A stretch of DNA of 62,716 nt. Source: Funneliformis mosseae. Lineage: Eukaryota; Glomeromycota; Glomeromycetes; Glomerales; Glomeraceae. How positions within the stretch are numbered: position 1 is the stretch's first letter; every line of letters begins with the position of its first letter. Of the stretch, positions 38,118-49,801 are shown one piece after another. The notes beneath the pieces were generated by a model. The model did not search any database. It saw nothing but the letters and a program-made list of their open reading frames with translations, and was not told where the DNA came from. The position numbers and the translations under genes were made by a program. The stretch covers positions 1-62,716 of the forward strand of contig CAJVPP010000022.1 of the NCBI GenBank assembly GCA_910592005.1, in the 5' to 3' direction.

Positions 38118-38292
38118 ATTATAAGATAAAGGTTATGAATTCGTTCTTTTTTTGTACTCGGATTTTTTATAATTCGCGATCGGCGTAAACTACTGGTTGA
38201 CCATCAAGATTTAAGCAATTATGGCTAGTATATTTAATTAACACTCAATAAAAACCATTTGAATTCAGTGGATACGAATATCATCCTAAACT
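38118..38292. promoter_or_regulatory. Divergent promoter region, TBCE / EMC10
   Basis: Only 175 bp separate the two start codons, so promoters and 5' UTRs of both genes must lie or overlap here. No TATA box is obvious on either strand. A shared control region is inferred from the spacing alone. Confidence 0.5.
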
Positions 38293-39422
38293 ATGACAAA
38301 TCTCACTCGCGGTGCTTTAGTTTTAACGTTATTTTTCGGGTTCCTAAACATTTTCTTGGCGTTAGGACATGAAGAGGTTTGTATGAATCAATTCTTTTTA
38401 AGCTTTATTTTTATCTGATTATATATATCAAATGTTTATATTTTATATTTTTCTTATAACTGAAGAATAGTGAGCATAAATACACGGTATATCATAAATT
38501 TCCACACCACACCGAATATTCAAAACGAGGAGAAATTTTATTAACAACTTCTCGTGCAACTGCAAAATATATTGGCAATGAGCCTGAATTATCGATCGAG
38601 GATCTTGATCATGATTATAATTCAAGGAAAAGCAAATTATATCTTGTAAAAATAGTTGATAATGAGAACCCAAACCATGTTACAAAATCTTTCACCTATT
38701 TGGTAAGTTACTAAATCGATTTATTTATTTTTTTTTTTTTGCAAAGAAAATCATAATAAAGTTATTCAATTTTATTTAGTGTTTGTTAAAATCTTCAAAT
38801 CTTGAGGATGAGATTATAATTCATTTGGATAAGAATAACAGAATATTTCAATTTGATTATTACACAAGTAGCGATCAATGCAATAAAACCATTGTTCCGG
38901 TAATTTAAAGTTTGCGTTCTTTCTGTTTATTTTTTGTTTTTATTGTACGTAAAGTATTATTAATATAGTTGGATTTATTTATTAGCAATCTAGAGAATTC
39001 AAAACAACTGTTCAAACCATCAAGGCGATAGATGGTGTTATGTAAGCTAATTGATAAAATATAACAAATATTCTTATGAACTTATAATGATATATATATA
39101 ATTTTTTTTTTTTTTTTAAAAAAAAAAAACAAAAAAATTTCAAGTCCTAAACTTAACAAAGCAATGCCTTCGATAAGGGAAGATGGCACAGTAGAAAAAC
39201 CACCCGAAGAAAAAAGCTTTATACAAAAATACTGGCAAGTAGATTAATTTGATTGAATCATATTTCTATGAAAATATATTAAATTTATTTTTGCATTATA
39301 GGTGGTATTTCATACCAATTGCTATATTATTACTAACCGGAGGTGCAGCTGAAGAACCTCAACAAGGAGGACAACAACAACAGCAACGAGGTGGACAAGC
39401 TGCTCGACCTGCACGTCAATAA
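38293..39422 (+). CDS. EMC10: ER membrane protein complex subunit 10-like
   Basis: Six exons (38293-38376, 38466-38702, 38780-38899, 38986-39041, 39145-39234, 39302-39422) encode 235 residues. A hydrophobic signal peptide (about 5-26) leads into a lumenal domain. The C-terminus has the family's KYWWYFIPIAILLL membrane segment (about 195-212) and a Gln/Gly-rich tail. EMC10 is a lumenal or membrane part of the EMC, which inserts tail-anchored and multi-pass proteins. The last intron must start GC at 39235-39236 (GCAAGT) to keep the membrane helix in frame; the nearby GTAGAT donor would shift the frame and end in a stop. Exon 2 needs the acceptor at 38465, because the later AG would create TGA. 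Confidence 0.85.
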
Positions 39423-39756
39423 TTTTGTTAATCTAATCAGATTAAATCGATTGATCTCAATCACGGAATTATCGAATTAAAAAAATAATTTGCCAATAAA
39501 ATTTAATAATGTACCAATAGATGTTTTAATTGTTCAAATATCAGTACATAATTTTTTAATGCATTCAATTGCTTATTTTGTAACTATGAATCGCACCATT
39601 CATCATAAATTCAATAAAATCAAATGGTGTCCCTGAATTTTTGAGTCGTCAACCCAATCAATTTTAAACGAATACATGACGTAATTTCTACTTTTGAACA
39701 TCAAATCAAAATGGCAATGAATCATTAAGAATTATTTGGTTTCACAGTTAGTGTTT

Positions 39757-39841
39757 GGGGGTCTAGCTCAGATGGTAGAGCGCTCGCTTCGCATTATCGC
39801 GTGAATGCGAGAGGTACTGGGATCGATACCCAGGTCCTCCA
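39757..39841 (+). tRNA. tRNA-Ala(CGC) with 12-nt intron
   Basis: The cloverleaf folds cleanly. The acceptor is GGGGGTC against GTCCTCC with one T-T mismatch at 6-67, and A73 at 39841. It has G3-U70, the alanine identity pair. The D arm is GCTC/GAGC with GG, the anticodon stem is CTCGC/GCGAG, and the T arm is CTGGG/CCCAG with loop ATCGATA. The space between the anticodon stems is 19 nt, so a 12-nt intron sits after position 37 and the mature loop is TTCGCAT with anticodon CGC. A is found at position 54 instead of T. CCA is not encoded. Confidence 0.93.
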
Positions 39842-39853
39842 TTTAGTCGGTAC

Positions 39854-39861
39854 TTTTTTTT
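39854..39861 (+). terminator. Pol III terminator of the tRNA gene
   Basis: A run of eight T starts 12 bp after the discriminator base, the expected stop for RNA polymerase III. Confidence 0.85.
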
Positions 39862-39989
39862 ATTCCTAATATAAATAAAATGCATTACACGAAAATTGAA
39901 ATTTTTTTTTTTTTGGATATTATCTATCGTTCGTAAAACTTCGACTCTTGAATAAACTAATTTTTCTCTTAAAACAAATCATATACAAA

Positions 39990-42900
39990 ATGGTACACGA
40001 ATCTCTGAGATTGTGAGTATATACCTTTGACTTTTAATAAATTTATAGGGCACATACGCGAAAATATATTTATTTCATCACCTTTTATTCTATCACAGAT
40101 ACGCAACCAACGATTCTTATACTCTAGTGCCCTATTACCTTGATCCAACTATAGCAGCTCAGACTTTAGTCATTAATAGAGAGTCTGGTGAATGCTTACT
40201 GGACGGTGCTAGTAAGTTTTCTAAAAAGACGTGATAGATTCATATGCACGGTTTTCTTTCTTTTAGTAAATATACTTATATATCGTTCATTACAAAGTAC
40301 CCGACCCATCCGCACACGCAGAAGCTCTAACAATATATGGAGTTTTGGGTATTATCAATTTATTAGCAGGTAAGTTGGTCAAGACAGAACATTTAAATCT
40401 GATCCATCGTTTTAGATTTATAACTTAATTATTTACGATTATAAATTACCGTGAATTTGATAAATAGGCGAATATCTTATAGTCATTACTGGACGTGAAC
40501 GTATTGGAAGGTTGGGCAAACATGATATTTTCCATGCGAATCAATTTAGAATTCTTCCATTTGCGAAAAATAATAACCGATTATCTGAAGCGCAGGTATG
40601 GTTAACGGTAGATCCGTAATCGAATCAACTCATTGCCAAATTATTATGAATTCTAAAAATATCCTTTAATTAGGCTCAGGATGAACAACGTTATCTGTCG
40701 CTTGTGGAAAGTCATCTCAGATCTGGAACATACTATTTTTCTTATACCTATAATCTTACCCACACCTTACAAAGGCAGGCACAATTGGGTGACTTGGCAA
40801 CTAAACCTTTATGGCAAAGGGTATGGCAAATTTGGTTTATTTGAAAAGAACGGTCCAAATATTCTATATAACGAGAATTTTATTTGTAAATTATAACAGG
40901 CCGATGAAAGATTCTTTTGGAATCGTTACTTACAGGCAAAACTTATTGATATTACCACTAACAATCCCGATCAAGATGTAAGCTTAAACGTGATTGATTT
41001 AATAGTACGCTTAATTAACAACTAAATAATTATTTCAATAATTAGCTAAGTGACTTTATCCTTCCGGTTGTATCTGGATGTATGTATATTAAAAAATCAC
41101 ATTTTGAAAACATCAATATTTATTTGAAATAACCATTTTTTTTTTTTTTTTGAAATTAGTCGTTTCTATCGTTCCTATAAAAATTAAAAGCAGGGACGTT
41201 GTATTTTCTCTAATTTCACGTCGGAGCAGGTACCGTGCTGGCACGTACCATTTTTTTTTTTTTTTTTTTTAAAAAAAAATTTTAAACAAAAAAGTGAATT
41301 TGTCAAAGTTTTAAAATATTAAATCCAATGTTTTCATTTAGGAACGCGATTTTTTTCGCGTGGTATTGATGCAGAAGGAAATGTTTCTAATTACAACGAG
41401 ACTGAACAAATTATTCTATTGGATCCCATTGAGGATGGTAAAGCACCCACTTCTTTTGAAGGCAAAATTAAATTATCTTACGTTCAAACTCGTGGTTCTG
41501 TTCCTATTTATTGGGCTCAGGTTAATAATATCAAATACACACCAAAATTGCAAATAATGGATTTACCTAATACGGTAAAATAATATACTCTAATTTTGTT
41601 AATATATAAATTAAATTATTTGCTAACTTATATGTTATTCTCTTAGCTTGAAGCTTTTCGTCGACATTTTGATGAACAAATCAAAATCTATGGAAATCAA
41701 ATCTTGGTTAATCTTGTTAATAAAAAGGGTTACGAATCTGCTGTGGGAGACGCGTACGAGAAGGCTGTGAAACAATTAAATGATTCCAGAATACTATACT
41801 ATCACTTTGATTTTCATCATGAGTGTAGCAAAATGCGATGGCATAGAATTCAGATTTTGCTTGATGCTATTGAAGAAGAGTTAATTCAGCAAGGGTAAGC
41901 AAGAAAATTTTCGAAATTTTTTTTAATTTATCAACGATTCTAATATTGATTTTTCTTAGATATTTCTATGCCGAAGATTCACCTATCAAATTTCAGACAT
42001 CTGTTATTCGTACAAATTGCATGGATTGTCTTGATAGAACTAATGTTGTTCAGTCCACCTTTGCGAAATGGATGCTGACACAGCAATTGCGCGAAGTTGG
42101 TGTGTTAAGCAACAAAGAAAAAATTGATGAAATCGAAAGTTTCATGGATATCTATAGAAATGGTATTTAAGATTATTTATTGATATTGAACAGAATTTAT
42201 CTATTACAGACGTAACTAGTTTATTTATCTTTATTTTTGATTGATCAGTGTGGGCTGATAACGCTAACGCTGTTAGTATTCCTTATTCTGGTACTGGTGC
42301 TCAAAAGACGGATTTCACTCGGTACATCATTTAATTTAATAATTAGAAGTTCCCATTTATGCCATTTATTGGCAATGCTAATACTATATGTTAATTTAGG
42401 ACCGGTCAGAGAACCAAACAAGGATTTCTTACAGATCTACAAAGCGGTTTAGCCCGTTATGTAAAGAATAATTTCATGGATGGTGCACGACAGGTAACAA
42501 TGTTTTTTTAAATAAAATAAAAATCTATATTTGAATTCTAACCAACTTTTTTTTTAATCGTCTTGTATTTAATGAACTGTAGGATGCATATGATTTACTA
42601 TTGGGTAATTATGTGGTAAAATATGGGGCCACATCCCCTTGGATTGATACTCGAACAATGCAAATTAAATTGGTATGATTTGTAACGTGCAATATCGTGA
42701 AATTTCTAAGAACTTTTTATGTTAACGTTCTAAATTTTATTAAATAGGCTCCTCAAATTTTGCTTGCATGTTTGGCATTCTTAATATTCTTATTTATTCT
42801 TCCATCGTTTGAAGGTAATGATTAGGTTCGGTTTTTATATTTACATTGAAAACCATCTTAACGAACCTTTTTTATTTTTTTTAGGATATGTAAATTATTT

Positions 42901-43117
42901 TCGGTTCTTGATGCTTATTGATTTAGTAGTGGTAGTGTTCCTACTTCAATTTATTTTGGAGAATGGCGGAGAATTTGTAGATTGGCCTAAACTTGTTGCA
43001 AGAGATTACCGATCTTATCAAACTAAATTTAATACAACATCACCTTATAAGGAAAGAACGGGGCGAATTAATGATTTAGGATATGAAGAAAAGATTGAAC
43101 TACAAAAACTCGAGTAG
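39990..43117 (+). CDS. SAC1: SAC1-type phosphoinositide phosphatase
   Basis: Sixteen exons join in frame to 638 residues, near the usual 600-620: 39990-40012, 40099-40211, 40298-40369, 40468-40595, 40674-40820, 40900-40977, 41046-41079, 41160-41240, 41342-41574, 41647-41894, 41960-42162, 42249-42321, 42400-42493, 42583-42672, 42748-42814, 42885-43117. The SAC domain has the CX5R catalytic loop RTNCMDCLDRTN (Cys406, Arg412). Two hydrophobic segments near the C-terminus (PQILLACLAFLIFLFIL and FLMLIDLVVVVFLLQF) anchor it in ER/Golgi membrane. It removes the 4-phosphate of PI4P. Intron 8 (41241-41341) appears to be GC-AG: only that junction gives the conserved RAGTRFFSRG. Tail-to-tail with BCD1. 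Confidence 0.93.
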
Positions 43118-43338
43118 AGAGCTATATTAGTTAATTTATCTAACTTTTTTTACACTTTCATTCATTCATTCATTCATTTTTTTTTTTTTTTTTTTTGATG
43201 GATAGATTTATATATTTTTTTAATAGGCTATTTAAGGTTATATCGTAAAAAGATACAATGTAATAATTAACTAACTAATAATAATTAATCTATTATTAAT
43301 TTACAAAGCTGAATTAACAATATAAACATTGCTTTTTA

Positions 43339-43986
43339 TCACTCTTGTTGCCTTTTATTAAATTTTTTCCTTTTTAGAGTATGGGAATATTTATTGTAAT
43401 TTCTCTTTCGCGTTCGTTTGTTATCAATTATATAACGATGAGCAGAGTCAATTGTACGGGATACATCTTCGAGAAAAACATAATCTAAAACCAAAATGTG
43501 ATCATTAGATAATTCGATAATCAAGAATAAAATACTTAATACATACCACTCATTAAATTTTTATATCCATATTGTTCAATCGGGACAAATTCAACTTTTG
43601 ACCTTATACCATTACAAGAATATTTTTCTTTATGTATTTTACAACAATCCAATGAACACGAGTGAAAATTACATCTTGGACACTTGTACTTCCAAACGTT
43701 GTCACAATTTTGACATTTAGTTGATTTGGTTTGTTTTTGAAGTTGAAGTTTTGAAGTTGTCTTTTTCAAAGAATCTGATAAAGCGGCAGTTGATATTCCC
43801 GAAAGTATTTGATCTGAAGAACCTTACAATAACAGATTCATATTAATCAACTGAAAAATTTAAGTTAATGATAATCAGAAATCATGAGCTCGATAAATTA
43901 CTTTTAGATTCTACATTTTTTTCGTCAGAGTCTTCATAATCTTGAAGAATCAAAGCGAGTGGATCAGCAAAGTTAGAATAGTCCAT
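43339..43986 (-). CDS. BCD1: HIT-type zinc finger protein, box C/D snoRNP assembly (BCD1-like)
   Basis: Three exons (43902-43986, 43547-43822, 43339-43484) encode 168 residues. A zf-HIT domain spans about residues 65-98, with CX2C, CX2C, CX3C and HX5C ligands in the expected order. After it comes GYKNLMSDYVFLEDVSRTID, a stretch typical of BCD1/ZNHIT6 proteins, then a basic tail. BCD1 helps load Nop58 and other core proteins onto box C/D snoRNAs in the nucleus. The protein is shorter than yeast Bcd1, keeping the core only. It starts 129 bp from the SERINC gene on the other strand. Confidence 0.88.
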
Positions 43987-44115
43987 ATTTCTGAATTGGT
44001 TTGAATTTTGGAATATCCCACCGGATTTTTATCTGATCATCAGTGTCATGTTACATATAAAATAATTATCAAACAATTGTGGAAATAGATAAACGTTTTC
44101 TCATTTATTATCAAT
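43987..44115. promoter_or_regulatory. Divergent promoter region, BCD1 / SERINC
   Basis: 129 bp lie between two start codons facing apart. Shared control is inferred from spacing; no named motif is evident. Confidence 0.45.
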
Positions 44116-46024
44116 ATGGGACTTGGCTTTAGTTGTCTCGGTGCTGGGGTAGCTTCGTGGGTTGTCTCGGCAGTTGCTTCTTGCTTTTCTGCTGCAGCGT
44201 GTAACCTAGCTTGTAAATCATGTAATTGTAATAATTCAATAGCAACCAGGATAGGGTTTGCAGTGGGTATATGATTTAAAATGATAAAAAAAAATTATTT
44301 TTCCTGCCTTAGCCTATACTAACGTCTCTTATTTTTACTTTTAGATTATATTACTATTGAATTCTATGGTAAGGATTGTAATCATTGTTACAATTTCGGA
44401 TTTTCATGAGCTAATAAACAAATTATTTATTTTGAAAAGCTTGCATGGATTATGTTATCAGATTGGGCCATAAAGCAGTTAGAGAAGATAACGTATGATT
44501 ATTTACAATTGAATTGTCAAGAGGGAACCTGTTATGGAGTCTTTGCCGTAAGTTTAATGATTATAAATTGAATCCGATTATTATTGATCGATTTATGCTA
44601 AATCAATATTTTGAATAATAGGTCCACCGTATTTGCTTTGCATTATCATTTCTTCATCTTATTTTGGGACTTTTGGTAATTGGAGTAAAGGATACACGTG
44701 ATAGTAGAGCTGCGATCCAGAATGGGTATTTTAATTATGCATTTAATTACATTTTCTTTTCTTTTTTTTAAAATAATCCTTCAATTTCGTATAGATGGTG
44801 GGGACCCAAAGTATTGTTGTGGATTATTCTTATAATAGCATCATTTTTCATTCCAAATCAATTCTTCATATTCTGGAGCAATTATATTGCCTTGATCGGG
44901 GCAACTTTATTTATTCTAGTTGGTTTAGTCCTTTTAGTTGATTTTGCTCACACATGGAGTGAAACTTGTATAATGAGATGGGAGGAGACTGATAGTGACA
45001 AATGGAAATATATTCTTATCTGGTCTACAATTACCATGTTCTTGGCTTCAATTGTGCTTACAGGAATCATGTATGGCTTTTTTGGTGGATCTGGATGTGG
45101 CCTGAACCAGTTTTTTATCACTTTCAACCTTATATTGTGTATAATTGTGACATTCTTGAGTATTGCTCCTGCTGTACAAGAAGCTAATTCTCACTCGGGA
45201 TTATCACAAGCTTCCATGGTGGTTATTTATTGTACGTATATTATTTTAAGCTCAGTTGCTAATGAACCTGACGATAATATGTGCAATCCATGGATAAGAA
45301 GTCGTAACACGCGTACGGCTACTATCGTTATCGGAGCTTTATTTACATTCTTGGCGATTGCATATTCAACCTCAAGGGCTGCAACTCAAAGTAAGACATC
45401 GATTACATAATTTAATTGAAAAATATCATTTATTAATGACTAACTTGCCTAACGGTTTCCAATCACAAACAAATTATGACGCTGTCGAGAGCGGGTAAGT
45501 GATCTCCTAAAATAATTTGAAAGGATCGTATAAAGTATTATTAAATAACTTGATTTATTTTAGCATAATGCCAGCTTCAGCTGTGGATGATGACGATGAA
45601 AATGGTCTTGATGATGAAAAGAATGGAGTTGCTTATAGTTACAGTTTCTTTCACCTCATATTTGCAATTGCTTCCATGTATGTCGGGATGCTTTTAACGA
45701 ATTGGTAAGGATATCAAATCTATTAGGCAATTGTTTATGATTATAATCCTCTTTCTGATAATTTTTACTTTAGGAATCACGTAACGACTACTGGATCCGA
45801 TGAACTCGTTATCATTGGGCAATCTTATGTCGCTGTATGGGTAAAAATTGTTTCCGGTTGGATTTGTTTATTATTATATTCGTGGACACTTATTGGACCG
45901 GTTCTTATGCCAGAAAGATTTGAGGTAATGTTAAATAATTAATCAATATATAACTATATAAATGCAGTATATATTTACTTATACTCTTTTTTTTTTTTTC
46001 CCTAAATGAAAAAAGGATTTTTAA
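44116..46024 (+). CDS. TMS1: SERINC / Tms1 family membrane protein
   Basis: Exons 44116-44262, 44345-44368, 44440-44547, 44622-44725, 44795-45390, about 45452-45494, 45564-45704, 45774-45924 and 46016-46024 encode about 440 residues with roughly ten membrane helices. Family marks are the Cys-rich start (CNLACKSCNCNNS), ATRIGFAIILLLNS, SDWAIK, the long multi-helix exon with DFAHTW, and the short acidic end ERFEDF. SERINC proteins are lipid-scrambling or serine-lipid-related proteins of the plasma membrane and vacuole; the fungal role is unclear. Intron 1's donor is GTGGGT. The exon 5/6 junction has no AG acceptor in the needed phase, which may be a real oddity, a one-base assembly loss or an inactivating change. 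The last exon codes only two residues and the stop. Confidence 0.85.
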
Positions 46025-46988
46025 TTTTTTTATTACAATTGTAAAAAATATTGTTATATTAAACAATATAATAATTTAAATCTTGATCTTTTTATTAAAA
46101 TATCCATTTAAAAATGATATCAAATGACAATAGTTTTCTATTAAAAGTTCATGTATATCACAAGAAAACTCGAACGAGTATTGTCTGCTGCTCAATTTCA
46201 CAACGTAAGTTGTCTTTTAATGCAAAGAGACAGCCAAACATAATGAAACGATTTGATTCATGAATTATTCTATAATAAAAAGAAAATTGTTTTTTAAAGT
46301 AAAAAAAAAAAAAATAATAATAATTCAGCTTTAACGGTATTTTTTTTTTTTTGAAAATTTTCTTTCTTGCTCATGTGATGAAAAAAAAGAAAAAATTGAA
46401 AAAAATTAAGCGGAAATATTTTATTTGACCGCAAAATTTTAAAAATTTGTGCGGATTTTGAATTCAAATAATTGATTTTTACTGTCTAATAGAATATTAA
46501 ATACACGTTTTGGTAATGATAATTAAAGGATTTTCTTAATGAGGATCTAAAGATTCGTCAATCTTGATTAAAAAGCGTTCGTTCGAATGAAACGATTGTT
46601 TATTTTTTTTTTTTTTTTTATCGTTTTGACTATAGATAGATTAGATAAGCATTAAAATATAAAAGGGGGTTATTTTCAATAAGAATTCTTTACTGCATAA
46701 TGTGACATTTATTTAACCAAAAGGAACTTTAAAAAAGAATTTATTTTGCTTTTTATATATAAAAATAATTTCCGGAATTCCGAAGACAAATTCGGGTATT
46801 TCGTGTAAATACAAATCCCGTCAGGACGTACTATCGCTATACATTGTACGCTATACGCGGTCAATTCCGGATTAAACGATTTGTGTTACACATCATTGTA
46901 ATAATGGTTTTGCATATCGGTTCATTATAAATACTTCGTAAATGATACCCCTCTTTTTGTTTTCTCCTAACTTCCCCATTTTTATCAG
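46025..46988. other. Intergenic region with GT34 promoter
   Basis: About 960 bp with no gene. It has several A and T runs (for example around 46600-46620). A TATAAATA stretch at 46926-46933 lies about 55 bp before the next start codon, at a workable distance for a TATA box. Confidence 0.5.
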
Positions 46989-48850
46989 ATGGGAATCGAA
47001 AAACAACCAAACCTGTCAAATTATACGAAGAAGCAGATGCGTAATTTACGCTTATTTCTTATATTGTTCTTGGTCATCGTAATAACGTTTTTCACGTTAT
47101 CGAATTTCACAAACGATTATGGGGAACTTTCTGGTAATAATAATGTACAGGATATGAAATGCCCACATTATAAAATCATGTTACTTATCTATTCGGAGGT
47201 GGAAAATATCGATAAACGTGCGTTAATGAGAGAAGGATTGTTCGGTATTACCGATAATCTGGTCCCTTGCATGAAACAAGATGATGCAATATTTTACCGA
47301 TTCCTGATAAAAAAGAAGAAAGATGAATACATTAATGAAATTGTCCTGAGAAAATATAAATCAGAACAAATGGAATATAATGATATTGGGGAAATTGAAG
47401 TTTTGAATGGTGATTGGCAACTATCTGCACTTAAATACGTAAGTTTTGAAATTATTATGGTTTTTTTTTTTTTTATTTTTTCCTGATTTGCCAAACCATT
47501 AACCGTAAAATTTATTTTTTTGAAAAAGGCACAATTGTTAAAAAAAACGTGCATGTCATTCAATCATTTAGTGTTGACCGAAGTTTACACTATGATAAAT
47601 CTTGAGAGACTTCAAAAGAAAATCTCCTCATCAAAAATAGCCGACCAAACGATCTCAAATACACAAAAGATTGTATGGGGTTCGTTCAATTCCAACATAA
47701 CGGATAGAATGGCTGTAATAATAGGATCTTCAGCTGTTCAAACGATCTTGGATAATTCGGAAGAATATGTATCGACGAATGATACCAGCGTTATCACCAG
47801 ATTTTATCATTATCACTACGATCAACAAACGGAAAAAATTCCCAATGATTTGATTTTGGCTAATGATCAAATGGGTATAATAGAATGGCCAAATTCGATC
47901 AATAGCATACCTTGCATAGATTGTGCAATAGCCATAGGCAATATCTATCAAGATTGGGAATTTCGGAAGATTAAAAAAGAGCTGAACATTTTAACAATAA
48001 ATCCTTGTAAGGTACGATCTGACCTTAAAAGGTATTCAAGGGGGACTACGAGTAATTTAAGGCCCAAAATCGTCGTGGCGACAAGTAGCTTTTTATATCA
48101 TGATAATTGTATGTCGGAGGCCGCCTCTCTTTCCGCGCAGAATAAACGGGAATACGCCGAAAAGCATGGGTATGCGTTCGTGCCTCGTTCTAGCGAATAC
48201 GCTCAACAAAACTATCGAAAGAGGGAGGAAGTTTGGGGTAAGATCGACGCCGTTGAGAAAATTTTACCTTATTATGAATGGTTAATTTGGTTAGACATGG
48301 ACGCTATTTTTACCAATAGGACTTTATCGGTTGAAAATTTGTTGGAGATGTGTACGGAAAGGGTTGGTGGAAAAGAAGCATTTGAAAACATCAATTTCAT
48401 TGTGGCTAGACCCATTGGGGATGACATGATTAATGCCGGTGTTTTCTTGATTAGAAATACCGAATGGGCGGTGGATTTCATCAGGGATGGTATACAAGCT
48501 AGGAGGGATCGTGCATATCGGGGTATGAAAGAGCAACAGGCCATGCGTGACGCAATTAAACACCCAAGATGGGAACCAAATGTGAGTACCTTTTTAGAGG
48601 TTCCTTTTGCCTTTTGTTGAGGTTTAAACCCTAATTTCCTTTTTTTTTTTCCCCCCCCCCCCTTTAGGTGTTGTTTTTAGATGGGGATGATCATACGATA
48701 AATACGTTTCCTGATAGATACATTCTGGGTGATTACATTGTACATTATGCCCCTGAAAAGGGGTGCCCTGCCAATCCTTTAATCGTTGGCATAACAAAAG
48801 TTAGAGTGATGGAGCAGAACCCTGAGAATGAAATACAAACACCTTTTTAA
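46989..48850 (+). CDS. GT34 Golgi glycosyltransferase (galactosyl/mannosyl, MNN10-like)
   Basis: Three exons (46989-47438, 47529-48581, 48668-48850) encode 561 residues, a type II membrane protein. A short cytosolic end is followed by one membrane helix (about 20-40) and a lumenal stem of about 200 residues. The GT34 catalytic domain starts near KIVVATSSFLYHDNC and holds the metal-binding LDMDAIF (Asp406, Asp408), then NAGVFLIRNTEW and a terminal HYAPEKGCP. GT34 enzymes (Mnn10, Mnn11, Gma12) add mannose or galactose to glycans in the Golgi. Donor choice cannot be read, but the GDP-mannose transporter at 33861 would supply GDP-mannose. The second intron has a long T-then-C tract just before its acceptor (about 48643-48662). 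Confidence 0.92.
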
Positions 48851-49801
48851 TCAATAATAATAATATATATATGGAATAGTTGGACATTAATTAAAGTAAT
48901 CATATTTAGAAATAAGAAAAAAAAAATAAAATAAAATAAACAACAGTATTCAATGTCGGTTTCGAAAACGGTAATAGCTTAAGGAACTTACGAAATATGA
49001 AATATCACGTGGAAAACCGAATCTAAATTTGGGGTTCATATTTCTTACAAACAATTGAATAAAAATAACAAGTGCAAATCTTACTGATTAAAAAACGAAC
49101 AAGAAATATCTGATATATAAAGTATATTTAACATGTTTGTTTACATGAAGGGTAAATTTGTGTTCCCCACATTATAGGAATTTCTTTGTTCACACTTTTT
49201 GGATTTATAAAAAAAAATGTATAAATGGTTAAAACCTAATTTTATGCGCCCAATTAAAATTAATCTTGGAACAATGTTAATTTTTTACGATTATTAATGA
49301 TCAAAATCACGCTCATTGATAAGGATTTCATGATATAGGAAATAGATAAATAAATGACGCAGATACTTCTACATTTATAGGACAATGATATCATTTAAGA
49401 AAGCCGTGTGAAACGATTAAAGTTAACCCTTTTTGCCATGAAATGTTTCAAAGTGATTTCTCAAGGTCATTTTTGTGGCAAAAAAAGCACACGTGGTGAA
49501 TAATGAATTTCATGGGACCCGTTCCTGACCATTATAAAATTCGTTAAGTTAAATGATAAAAAAATGGTTTATTTATTCTTTTATGATTGTATTGTACAGG
49601 GTGAATTTTTTTTTGGGGGTTTTGGGGGTTTTACAGGTTTTTTTGTTTTTCCTTTTTTTTTAAAAAAAATTTACATGCATTTTCGAAATGCCATAAAAAT
49701 TATTAATTAACTATAATATCGAAAGGAATAATTAATGATTATTAGAAAAAAATTTCAACGCGTAATAATAAAATTTTTTTTTTTTTTTTTTTAAAAATAA
49801 A
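48851..49801. other. Intergenic region, convergent genes
   Basis: About 950 bp lies between the 3' ends of the GT34 and F-box genes. It holds A/T runs and no coding frame. Confidence 0.5.

Noticed and set aside
39238..39301. Normal GT donor (GTAGAT) for the last EMC10 intron
   Set aside because: It shifts the frame and ends in a stop within about 17 codons, losing the conserved membrane helix.
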